Shown: one piece after another, positions 1 through 10,203 of the stretch
How the letters are laid out: the number at the start of each line of letters is the position of its first letter
Position numbering within the stretch: the first letter of the stretch is position 1
Assembly (NCBI GenBank): GCA_024867545.1
Contig: JANFNE010000052.1
Location: 124,001-188,000 of the forward strand
Direction of reading: 5' to 3'
DNA: 64,000 bases
From: Phytopythium helicoides
Taxonomy: Eukaryota > Oomycota > Peronosporomycetes > Pythiales > Pythiaceae
Notes under the pieces: model-generated
The model's input: only the letters and a program-made list of their open reading frames with translations
Database searches by the model: none
Told to the model about the DNA's origin: nothing
Made by a program: the position numbers and the translations under genes

Positions 1-55
1 GGGCGGGGCGGGCATTCGTATACCTCTCAGCCTCCTCCAGCAGCTCCCGACCGCT

Positions 56-944
56 ATGTTCGACCCGCACGCGTCGCCTGAATCGCCCGTGGACTCGGCC
101 ATGTTCCCCAACTGGGGCTCCTCGGCCTCGGTCGCACCCATGGCCCGCAAGATGGACGCCTTCAAGCTCGAATGCCAGGACGGCGGCTGCGAGATCGAGC
201 CCTTTTGCCTACGCGCCGGCGGCGGCCGCCAAGGACGGCCGTGCCCAGCTCGCTCAGCTCGGTCTTCGGCGACCAGGACCTGGTCGACGCCATCATGGGC
301 AGCCTCGACCTCGACGGATCCTCATCATCATCATCCTTTCGGCGGTGGCCGCGGCTCCGGCGACGCCCATGCAGTCGCTCCTCGCCTGGACTCCCATGGC
401 CCAGCAGCCCAAGTTTGACGGTGGGTTCATGTCCATCCTTCGCAGCGTGACGGCCGAGCTGGGCTGCGACAAGGTGTCGGCGACGACCGCGCCGACCTCG
501 ACGATCGCCATGCCCGTGACGCGCAAGCCCGGAACGTTCCTCAACAAGGACGGCCGGTGGATCAAGGGCAAGCCGTGCCGCATGGACAACTGCGATAAGC
601 GCGCGCAGTCGAACGGGCTGTGCAAGGGCCACGGCGGTGGCGCGCGTTGCAGCTTTGAAGGCTGCGCCAAGTCGTCTCAGGGCGGCGGTCTGTGCCGCGC
701 GCACGGCGGCGGCAAGCGCTGCATGCACGAGGGTTGCGAGAAGGGCACGCAGCGCAACGGGTTCTGCTACCTGCACGGCGGCGTGCGGCCGTGCAGCGTC
801 GAGGGCTGCGACAAGAAGGACCGCGGCAATGGCAAGTGCTTCTCGCATGGCGGCGGCCGCAAGTGCCAGGCGCCGCTGTGCGTGACGACGATCCGGCGCG
901 GCGTGTTCTGCGAGCAGCACAGCGGCAAGCAGCAGCGCAAGTAA
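56..944 (+). CDS. Cys/His-repeat ('WRKY19-like') protein, 5' part frame-disrupted
   Basis: The 3' part (345-944) encodes five tandem repeats of about 24 residues of the form C-x4-C-x9-GxC-x2-HGG (for example CSFEGCAKSSQGGGLCRAHG). This architecture is common in oomycetes and is annotated there as 'WRKY transcription factor 19-like', although no WRKYGQK heptad is present; the C-C-C-H spacing suggests zinc binding. The likely start is the ATG at 56, which opens a sensible leader (MFDPHASPESPV). Coding sense then changes frame near 200 (a TTTT run), near 240 (a CAGCTCG duplication) and near 325-335 (a TCATCATC run), so the N-terminal ~100 residues cannot be read in one frame. These look like sequencing indels in simple tracts rather than introns, but decay is possible. 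Function is unknown; a nuclear nucleic-acid or protein-binding role is only inferred. Confidence 0.7.
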
Positions 945-2241
945 ATCGGTCGGTCGAGCTTGCATGACGAGAAGGAGAGCAATCCACGTGAGAGAGAATC
1001 TAGAGCTTGTGCGTTCGTGTGGCGTGCAGCGAGCAGTGCAGTAGCAGCGATAGGAAAGAGCAAAACCATTAACATATCTATAGGAACGAGCAGCGAATAC
1101 AGCCACCAAGCACGCCGATGAAGCGCGCATTTGCATAGCAACTCACTCGTAGCAACTCTGCGTCCGCATGAGCACGAAGGTGTCGTCATCGAACACCACA
1201 GCGCCGCATGAGCAGCGCGTAGCCATTAGCTCACGCGACGGCCTCGTGGCGACATGCGCGCTTTCGACGGTTTCGCCGCCGCCGCCGCACAGTACAGGTT
1301 GCCGCGTACTGCACTTTCCAAGGACAGGCGCGCACCAAGTGAACGCTCACCCGGGGCACGGCTGCATGCGCCGGCGAATCCAGCAAGAGATGCCACTGCG
1401 GTCGCCGACTGTGGCACGCGAGGCTGGCAATCGCGATCCTGAGATCAGGAGGCACCTGCGCCGCGCGCGCGAGCGCCACAGTGGAAGAGCTGGAATCACG
1501 CTTTGCTGAAAGAACGAGCCTCCTGGTTTCTACGGTACAACGTGTAAACAGCGTGGCGATTGCATAGCCAAAGCATCCCCGCGCCGCAATCGACGCGGTT
1601 CAGCGCGGGTTTGTACCGTAGGATGTCAGCTTCTGCTTGCCGTCGGTCGATCGATTGGACAAAGCGCGGCGGAGGCGGCACAGCACGGCATGGCATGGCC
1701 CCGCTCTTGAAAATGATCCAGCGCGTGGCGTTGCTATCAGCTCGTAGTGATCGATGCGCCTTGATGGGCACCGCGACGACGGCGCGGGCAGCACCGCGTC
1801 GACGGTCGGCTCGTAGGTGGCTCCGCTAGATCAGCGCCCAGCGATTTGCTGGCTGTACAGTAGAAGGAAGTCGTTGACGTTGAACACGGTACCGGGGATG
1901 GACGGAAATCTACAGTACACAACAAAAGTGGCCAGTCAACGTTATGTGGCCAAAGTGACGTTTGGATGCCTGTCCGCGCAAAAAACGTACCGTAGTTTAC
2001 AATCTTTCGAAATGCATTTCGACGAATTTTTCGCCCTTTGCGCTAAGGCCATCCGCGTGTGACGATGCGTCCAGCGAGCTGCTATCTCGTCAATCATCTC
2101 GTCAATCAACTGAGACCTTCGCGTCGTCGCCTCCTCCTCGCAAAGCATGAGCAGCAAATGATATGGAGACGTGGCAGGCAGACGCTGACACCGACAGTAA
2201 GCTTTGTGATTCCAGTTGCATCCTACAACAACATGCCGACG
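945..2241. other. Intergenic, no gene recognised
   Basis: Short open frames here show no family resemblance and no splice-joined continuity. It separates the convergent 3' ends of the Cys/His-repeat gene and the first membrane-protein gene. Confidence 0.5.
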
Positions 2242-3945
2242 CTATCGTTCATGTCGTTGACGAGCTTCGCCTCGGCTACGCTTCCAGCTGATATAGTCGA
2301 ACTCGACCATGCCTTGCACTAACATGAGCTCGTCGTCGCTGCGTCGTCGAAGTAGCCGCACGAGAAGACGCACAAACCACACGACGAGCGTCACGAGGCG
2401 ACCCAGCAGCAGCGACGACGTTCGAAACACGACCTGTCGACCGCCAGCCCAACTCACTTGCCACAGCACGCGGTTTTGCATCCCCCGGTTGTTGTGCCAC
2501 GCCAGCTCTGTGATCAGCGCGAGCTGACCCACGAGGGCCAGCGCCAAGATTGGCGCCGCGAACCATGCCTTCACCCCTAGTTGAGTCTTCATCACAGGTG
2601 GAAGAGCGTCCATCGTCAAAGCCACGTGGAGCCAAACCCAGGTAGATGCGGTGGAAAGAACCTTGCTTTCTTCCCAACGAAGTGCATCGCAGAGACAGAT
2701 GAGCGCAATGGAAATCTGGCAGGAGAGAAACATGAAGTTGAAGGAAGAAATGAGGTGGCGGAAGACCTGCCGCTGATAGCACGCGGTGATGACATAGGCG
2801 CTTATCAGAGTTGACGCAGTTGTGGTAATCGCCAACGCATCACCATGAGATCGAGTATCCAAGTCGGAAGGAGAGCTCAACCCATACGATGACCCAAACA
2901 CTCCCACAAACCTGCCAATCATGAGTGTAGGAGGCAATACTCGTCTTGCTCGCAATAATAACCCAGAAGCCGCTTTGATGGAAAGGTTGTCAAAAGCTGG
3001 GTTTATGGCCGGTGTCATCTGTAGAAGTTGTTCGCCTTCGTTCATTACGAGCACACCGGCAACTGGACTGCAGGAATCACTTTTTCCTGACTGAGCATCA
3101 ACTAGTGCTCCCCAACTCGGCTGTTGTTGTTGTCGCTTTTCTTGGATACGATTCGGTGACCATTGCAGCACACAACGCAAGAGGATTGATCGCACACACG
3201 TGCCTCCTTGTCTACGCTTCTTCCCATTGGCAATAGTCAAATACGCGACCCGCAAGTAGAATATAGCCATGGTCCCTAGCGTATTCAATAGCACGTCTCG
3301 AAGTGACAGCGTGAGTGAAGACGATTCAAGCTTGACAAGGGTTTCGTGGGAGTTTAGACCAGCGTCTAGATCCAGGGAGACCCTAGCTATGGTTATTGCG
3401 ATCGAAAGGCACATTACAGTCGATAGAAGAGCGTACGATGGTCGAATGTTCAAGTAGCACTCGGTAAGTAGCGCTATGAACACATCGAGCCACATGCACG
3501 GCAATGGAGCCAAGCGAAAGGATCTGCCAAGCGCTACCCCAAAGCAAACAGTCATTATCGTTCCAGTAGCACCGAGGAAACAGAAATCAAACGTTCTGGC
3601 TAGCACTTTGATGAATTCACGGCGCATCCCCAGCACGGCGATAAATATCACGGGAGTCTGGCATGTTGCTGATACCAAACTAAGGATTTCAGATGTTGTC
3701 AGGATTGTGGAGGCGTCTGCGGTATCTGGGGCAAAGTTGGAAACAAGACGCAAAGTTAATCCAGTCCAGTAGAGCGGCACCATGACGCATCGAATCTTGA
3801 CAAACCACTTGACGTAGGAACGAGATATAGAGGAAGAGAATAGTGAGTCTCTGACAAATGGCCTCGGGTCAAATACTGGAAGTTTCCGGCACGATACTAG
3901 GCGATATGATACTGTGGTCGAGAGTATTGGAGCCACCGCAGCCAT
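2242..3945 (-). CDS. Multi-pass membrane protein, family copy 1 (intact)
   Basis: A 567-residue uninterrupted frame with about ten hydrophobic segments in two blocks: an N-terminal block after the motif LPVFDPRPF, a hydrophilic central loop (~residues 240-330), and a C-terminal block with a WVWLHVALTMDALPPV motif followed by a conserved basic/acidic tail (SDDELMLVQG). It has two damaged paralogues in the window (4141-5825 and 27421-29193), and the three-way comparison supports this start and end. I do not recognise the family; it resembles the many uncharacterised oomycete-specific transmembrane proteins. Transport or sensing would be guesses. It is a tandem same-strand neighbour of the second copy, about 200 bp away. 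Confidence 0.75.
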   Translation of the reverse strand: MAAVAPILSTTVSYRLVSCRKLPVFDPRPFVRDSLFSSSISRSYVKWFVKIRCVMVPLYWTGLTLRLVSNFAPDTADASTILTTSEILSLVSATCQTPVIFIAVLGMRREFIKVLARTFDFCFLGATGTIMTVCFGVALGRSFRLAPLPCMWLDVFIALLTECYLNIRPSYALLSTVMCLSIAITIARVSLDLDAGLNSHETLVKLESSSLTLSLRDVLLNTLGTMAIFYLRVAYLTIANGKKRRQGGTCVRSILLRCVLQWSPNRIQEKRQQQQPSWGALVDAQSGKSDSCSPVAGVLVMNEGEQLLQMTPAINPAFDNLSIKAASGLLLRARRVLPPTLMIGRFVGVFGSSYGLSSPSDLDTRSHGDALAITTTASTLISAYVITACYQRQVFRHLISSFNFMFLSCQISIALICLCDALRWEESKVLSTASTWVWLHVALTMDALPPVMKTQLGVKAWFAAPILALALVGQLALITELAWHNNRGMQNRVLWQVSWAGGRQVVFRTSSLLLGRLVTLVVWFVRLLVRLLRRRSDDELMLVQGMVEFDYISWKRSRGEARQRHER

Positions 3946-4140
3946 GGAAGGTACGTCAATTGGGTGAAGTTCGACCGTGAAGTGAACCGGAGCTTTTCGA
4001 ATCGATGCTGCCTATGGGGGGCCAGCTTCGAAACTGGGATATTGGAGGACACAAGGCAGCTTTTCACAAGCTTGCTATTTTTACTAGGCCCACTAATACC
4101 ACAAGAACAGACAATATTGCAAGACGGATTTCACAAGTCA

Positions 4141-5825
4141 CTATCCACGAGAAAGATTAGTTCCATGCTCAACCGAATCTAATGCTGTTCTGGTCTTTTT
4201 CCATCCACGATAGTCGTATTCGACGGGGCATTGCAGCAAAAAGAGCTCGTCATCACAGGACCGAGTGATAATGACGTAGAAACAACCGCGAAAAGCTCAC
4301 CACAAGCGTCGATAGTCTTCCAAGAAGCAAGGATGCCGAGTGAATCACCATTGTGTGCTGATTGGCCATTTCAACTTGCCAGATCACTCGGTTTTGAAGA
4401 TGCCACTTGTTGCTCCACACTATTTCCACAATCACGACTAGCTTGGGCAATAAGTGCGAGCAAAATGGCAGGTAAGAGGAACCATAATTTGAAGCGCAGT
4501 CGACTCTTCATCACTGGCGTCATTGCATCTATTGTGAGAATCAAATGTAACCACAACCAGCAGTTCACAATTCCAAGAACCTTGTACGTTTCCCATCGAA
4601 ATGCGTCACAGAGGCAGAATAGAGAAATAGATAGTTGTGTCGAAAGGAAGATGAAATTGAACGAGTTGAGGATCTGTTTGAACACCCGGGGTTGATAGTT
4701 CGAAACAACAATTACAGAGGAGAACAGTGTGAGCACTTGTGCGGTGATTGCCAACCATTCTGGTGGAGAGGCTGTTGTAAAGCAGGCAATTGTGGTAATC
4801 ATTCCGCCCATGGCAGAAAGGGGGGCCATCGGCCACAGTACCTTATGAGCGGGTAGGAGCCACGACGTAATCTTCGGGAATAATGTAACGTCCGCATCGT
4901 ACAAGGTATGGTTCACCTTTGGTGTCAGCTCCAGAAGACCAGAGGCTGCATCGCTACTCTTCGTTGTTGTAGAGTTGAGCATACTACTCAAACGTCGATG
5001 TTGTGAAGTGGTATCGAGTTCTTGGACGAGCTCCCAGCGCAATGGGCAACGAACCATTCGGCACTGAATAGCTGTTCGGGAGGGGTTGTTAGCGCCATGC
5101 TTTAGGTTTACCTTGGAGTTGTAGATAAGCCGCATGAACAACATTAGTTGTGTGATCATGGCGTTGCTTAGAATATCTTGCGTTCCAACTGCGTGACTGG
5201 GGGAGAGGACGATTTCGTGGTGATCGGCTCCAGCTATCCTTCCAAACACAACGCCAACAACAAGCACCACAACAAATCCGCTTGAGCTGAGAGCTGCCCA
5301 TAGAATGGTCCGTATGTTATGCATGAGGCACGCGTCAACGTTGAGCCCATTCGACAGCTCGAACCACAGCACGGGAAGCATGACGAGTTTTAAAGGCTGA
5401 TTGTGCAGAACGGCGCCAAATGTGGCCACAAACACCGTCATGATGGCATGATGAAAGCAGTAGTCGTATGATCTAAATAATATCCGGAGGAACTCGATGC
5501 GGGAGCCAATAAACATGTTGATGATTGACGGAAACTGCAGCACCACCGAAACGATGGCTATGACGTCTCCGGGTGTCCCAAACACGAAAAATGCCGCTAT
5601 ACGAAAGATGAATCCTACCCAGAAGAGTGGGAACATCACAGGAAGAATATAAGCAAAGACAGCGTTGTAGATCTTGAGTGGACGGCCCCAGAGTAGCTTT
5701 GTCTTGAGCATGGGTTTTGGATCGAATGCTGGTGGAGGATGGCACGGCACCAGCCGGTAAGTAAATGCCGTGGCAACCTTTTGAGGCCCAGGCAGAGGGT
5801 AGACAGCCGCAAAGCTCGCAGTCAT
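4141..5825 (-). pseudogene. Multi-pass membrane protein, family copy 2 (frameshifted)
   Basis: Paralogue of the 2242-3945 gene. The best start is the ATG at 5825 (MTASFAAVYP), placing YRLVPCHPPPAFDPKPM in register with copy 1. The frame is open to about 4445, where the conserved stretch moves to another frame (read as LVVIVEIVWSNKWHLQNRVI). It moves again near 4255, where the conserved tail DDELFLLQCPVEYDY appears in a third register. Two independent shifts in the last 300 bp, plus sequence drift, favour a decaying copy over sequencing error. The N-terminal ~460 residues are well preserved, so a truncated protein could still be made. Membrane topology otherwise matches copy 1. Confidence 0.7.
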
Positions 5826-6315
5826 ACACACACAGCAAGCTGTCAGAGCACGACAGCAGCGAACGAATGGTCTTCCTCTATTTATTCCTGCAAACCACGG
5901 ACCCACATAGTTGATATCGTTCACGAATTGATCAACATGTGGTATTTTTCGATATTCGATGATAAACTAAAGCGTATGGGATGGACTTGATATATAGTTA
6001 TAAGCGTTCCACTACGTCGCCAACTCAGGTGTGGGATTATTCTTCCTAGAAGTTCTAATCCCAAATGATGAAGGTTTCAAACAACGATCTGATCGTTGAG
6101 GTGGTCGGGACATTATTACCTTGTTACACTGCCGTCCAGAAACCAGACTGATCCACCTCAATCCTCTGTTTTTCGTCTTTCATGTTTATCCTTTCCTGAT
6201 TGGCGTTCGATTGCCACGAGGTGCTATCTCACAACCACCACCAATTGAACACTCAAGAAGCTCACTGCTACCATCTATTCCTCTATCCACCAACTACCTC
6301 TACGCACCAACGCAT
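5826..6315. other. Intergenic, AT-richer spacer
   Basis: Upstream of the membrane-protein copy 2 and downstream of the synthetase gene. No gene, RNA or repeat is recognised. Confidence 0.5.
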
Positions 6316-8490
6316 CTACTCCTGCTTGACTTGGATGTGGTACTCGCTCAGCTGCTCAGTCAGCACGGCGCCAGGCGCACCAGTCATGAGCTCGTTGCCA
6401 GTCGCTGATTTCGGGAATGCGATCACATCACGTAGGCTCGGCGCGCCACACAGCATTGCCACAAGGCGATCGAGACCCAGGGCGATGCCTCCGTGGGGCG
6501 GAGCGCCGTGCCGTAGAGCTTGCAGCAAGTGTTCAAAGCTCTGGCGCTGGAGCTCTGGGAGTGCGAGCACGTCTTCAAAGACCTGCTGCTGCAGATCGGG
6601 CAGGTGGATACGGATCGAGCCACCGCCAAGCTCCCATCCATTGCACACGATATCGTAGTGCTGGGCTGTTAGGTTTAGCAGCTTCTCCACCGTCTTGGGG
6701 TCGCGCAGAAGCGTCTTCTTGTCACTGGCGCTAGCCAGAATCTTGCGCAGGACCACCGCATCCTCCTCGGTCGGAGCCGTGAAAGGGTGGTGTGTCGCCG
6801 AAAGTGACGCAGCCTCGACATCTTCGTGGTGAATGACAGGTGCATCGTCGTCATCCTCGCTGCGTTCAAACATGGGAAAGTTGATGACCCACAAATGATT
6901 AAAGTTTGTCGGCGAGAGCTCGTCTTGGAGGAAGCCCTTGGCATACAACTGCTGCGACACATGTGTGCGAGTGCGGCCAAGCACCGCCGTCGCCGCAGTG
7001 TAGTCACCAACGGCAAACACCACGACATCGCCGTCCTCAGCGTCAAGCGTCACCGCAAGATGCTCCAACTCCGAGGGCGACAGCGCCTTCAAGAATGACG
7101 CACCCTTCCACTCGTTGTTGGCGCCAACCTTGGCAACGTACACGCTCGTTGGTAGCTTGGTCGTGTCAGCGGATGGGATTTGACGCTTGACGAACGACTC
7201 GAGCTGATCCATGTCCTTCCGCGAGAATCCTCCCACACCCAGTGCCTTGGCATTGATGGCTCGAATCGCGCCATGCTTGCTGTTTCCGCGCGGGTACACT
7301 CCTGCCCCCTTCTTCTTTTCGGTCGGGGAGGTCAAAGCTGCCTGGAACGCAGGGAATGTCGATGCGGCGAACACCTGAGCCACGTCCTTTAGCTCGATTC
7401 CGTACCGCGTGTCCGGCTTGTCCACACCAAATCGGCTCATGGCTTCATCAAAATCCATTCGCGGGAAACTGACCGCATCGGGCAACTCGTGACCCGCAGA
7501 TTTCCAAATATGCTTGACTAGGCGCTCCATCAGGTCCATGACATCTTCGCGAGTCACGAACGACATCTCCAGATCAATCTGCGTGAATTCTGGCTGGCGA
7601 TCAGCACGCCCGCCTTCATCACGGTAGCAGCGCGCGAGCTGGAAGTACCGGTCAAGACCGCCCACCATGAGCAGCTGCTTGTACTGCTGCGGGCTCTGCG
7701 TGAGCGCGTAGAACTGTCCGCGTGTGCGCGTGGGCACAAGGAACTCCCTCGCTCCCTCGGGTGTGCTCTTGAACAGCGTCGGCGTCTCAATCTCCAGAAA
7801 CCCCTCACCGCACAAAAAGTTGCGCGTCGCGAGCGACACAGTGGAGCGCAGCTCGAGGTTGCGCTGGAGCACGGGGCGTCGCAGGTCCAAATACCTGTGG
7901 CGCAGGCGTATCTCCTCGCTCGCGAGCGCATCGCCCGCGTTCGCCGCCGATCCGACCTGGATGGGGAGATTGGCCGCGCAGGCGTTGAGCTCCTCAATCG
8001 ACTCGACGAGCACCTCGACGTCGCCCGTGGCCATGTTGGCGTTGCGCATCTTCTCGGGCCGCTCGCGCACCGTGCCCGTCACGCGCACGACCGACTCTGG
8101 CCGCAGCCTGGCGACCACATCCTCTGTCACGCGCAGAAAGTGAGCAGGAGCGTCAACTGTCATAGCAGCCAAACAAAGCCCGGAACGCACGCTGCGAGGC
8201 GAGCAGCGCCCTGTCGAGCACGAGCTGCGTGATACCGTGGCGGTCGCGCAGCGACAGGAAGCTGATGGGCCCGAACGGCCGCACGGCGTCCACCCAGCCG
8301 CTCAGCACGACGCTGGCGCCCGCGTGCGCCCGCGCGAGCTCGCCGCACGTGTGCGAGCGGAACGAGCTGAGCGCGCGCGCCTGTCGCTGCACGCCCGCGA
8401 GTCTGCAGCTGACGGAGGGCGAGCGGAGGCGTCAGGAGAAGCAGCGGAGGCCGCTGGAAGCGCGGGCGGCGACACCTACCGGAGCATCAT
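6316..8490 (-). CDS. DARS2: Mitochondrial aspartyl-tRNA synthetase (3 exons)
   Basis: Charges tRNA-Asp (or tRNA-Asx) in the organelle. Proposed exons: 8490-8480 (only 11 nt), 8402-8191 and 8123-6316, with GT-AG introns of 77 and 67 nt, giving 676 residues. Splicing yields an Arg-rich, acid-free start ([15 protein letters not shown]), a typical mitochondrial presequence. This is followed by the OB-fold anticodon-binding domain ([28 protein letters not shown]), then class II motif 1 ([20 protein letters not shown]), motif 2 ([19 protein letters not shown]), a bacterial-type GAD insertion, and motif 3 (GIALGLDRL). The bacterial architecture, rather than the short eukaryotic cytosolic form, supports an organellar enzyme. 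It is divergent from the WDR4 gene across a 208-bp shared promoter. The exon 2/3 junction is supported by continuity of the OB-fold; the first exon is less certain. Confidence 0.9.
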
Positions 8491-8698
8491 GAGGGTCTGG
8501 AAGTGGCGGATTGACACGCAGGCGGCAACCTCGCGTAAAAAAACAGAGGGGTAATTACGCAATGCTTACCCATTACGGTATTTACGAACGCTCACGTTCG
8601 CTATATCACTTAACGGATGTGGAGTTTAGACCAATGAAAGAGGATAAATCCACGTGCGCTGATTTGATTGGAGGAAATGAGGAGCCGCTGCTGTAGCC
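8491..8698. promoter_or_regulatory. Bidirectional promoter with opposed CCAAT boxes
   Basis: The 208-bp gap separates two divergent genes. It contains CCAAT at 8631-8635, its inverse ATTGG at 8667-8671 and an E-box-like CACGTG at 8651-8656. The arrangement fits an NF-Y-type bidirectional promoter. The motifs are seen; the function is inferred. Confidence 0.45.
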
Positions 8699-10127
8699 AT
8701 GCATTTTTGCACACGAGCGAAGATGGCGGCGCGTGGGGTGTTCGTGGCGGCGGCGCGCGGGCTGCTGGCGTCGGTGCGGGGCCGCGAGCTGCTGCTGGCG
8801 GCCGCAGACCCGTCGGCTGAGAGGCTCAGCGCTCCGTTCCTGCGCTTTGAGCTGCTGAAGGAGGCGGAGGCGCTGCCCGCGGCGGCTGCGAGCGACGCCA
8901 ACAACGAGGAGGAGGAGAAGGCGCCGGCAGGCAAGCGCATCACGGCCGTGCAGTTCTTCTATGACGACGAGAGCGGCAAGTTCGCGCTGCTGCTGCTTGT
9001 CAACGAGCGCCAGCTCGTGCACTATGAGGTGGATGTCGCCGCCGAGACGCTCGCCTTCCGCTCGTCCAGGTGCCATGATGGAGATTGGGATGGTGTTGTG
9101 GATTGTGCTGGATGCTAACTGGTGGTTGGTGGTGTGCTTGAGCAGAGCGATGCCGCGGAATTCGAACAGCCTGGCGCTGGCCAGCGTCCGCGTGGGCGAG
9201 AGCGACAAGCGCGCGGTGCTCGTGAGCGAGAAGACGGGCGAGGCCGTGGCTGCGCCGTTTCCCGACATCGCGCGCGACCTCAAGACGCTGCTGGGCCACA
9301 CGACGTCCATGATCACGCACATGGCTGTGACGCACGACTCCAAGCTGCTGGTTACGGCTGACCGCGACGAGAAGATTCGCGTCTCGCAGTTCCCGCGCAC
9401 GTCGATCGTCGAGAGCTACTGCCTTGGACATAAGGCAAGCGTCACCCGCGTCGCCTGCCTTCGCCATGACCAGACGGGCAGCAATCTACTGGCCTCGACA
9501 TCTCTGGACAACACAATCAAGCTCTGGGATATTGCTTCAGGCTCTCTCCTCGACTCGCAGACGCTGCTGGCCGAGAGCGAGCTGGCCGATGACGACAAGG
9601 CGTTGCTCTCGGTCTCGCTTGCTGTTTCGCCAGTCGCGAACGTTGTGGTGGTGCTTGTCAACTACCGCACTATTCGTGTGTATGAAGTCGTCAAATCTGA
9701 TGAAGAGGGGAAGCCTTTTTTGTTCAAGTCCCTTGCACTTACGGCTGAGGATTCAGCCGCGCTCGCGACTGGCGAGGCGTGCGAGGCAACTTTCTCGAAC
9801 GAAGGCAAGCTAATCGTCGCGTTCAAGAAGTCCCCGTTTGTGCAAGTGTTCGATGTGCGACTGGTGGACGGCGAGCTGCGTATCACCGTGGCCATTCCAG
9901 CGGAGGATGAAAGCTACCAGAAGCTTCGCCAGGCTGCTAGCACGATCGGTGTGTTTCTGCGCATGCGTTTGTCTGCTTGTTCGTTACTTTGATCCTAATG
10001 TTTCCACTGTTTCATTTCAGAACTGGCAGGCGCGGAGGAGGAAATCCTGGATGAGCTTGAGGACGGACTGAAGAAGAAGAAGGTCAAGACGGAGTGGAAG
10101 GCGCGTGTGCTGGGAGGTGGGAAGTAA
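8699..10127 (+). CDS. WDR4: tRNA (guanine-N7)-methyltransferase non-catalytic subunit, WDR4/Trm82-like
   Basis: WD-repeat partner of the METTL1/Trm8 catalytic subunit that makes m7G46 in tRNA. Three exons, 8699-9069, 9146-9948 and 10021-10127, with GT-AG introns of 76 and 72 nt, give 426 residues; a start at 8723 (MAARG) is an alternative. The diagnostic core is the pair of repeats reading LLGHTTSMITHMAVT, VTADRDEKIRVSQFPR and YCLGHKASVTRVACL, typical of this family, followed by a WD repeat ending NTIKLWDIASG. The last exon adds a Lys-rich acidic tail (LEDGLKKKKVKTEWKAR), as in other Trm82 proteins. Upstream and divergent is the aspartyl-tRNA synthetase gene, another tRNA enzyme. Confidence 0.85.
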
Positions 10128-10203
10128 AGAAAGAAACAACCGCATCTAAAAATGACCAGCGTGCAATGAACATTGATCATAGATGACTAAATGTATACCG
10201 TCA

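Noticed and set aside
345..944. True WRKY transcription factor
   Set aside because: No WRKYGQK motif or WRKY zinc-finger spacing; the 'WRKY19-like' label comes from similarity of the Cys/His repeats only.
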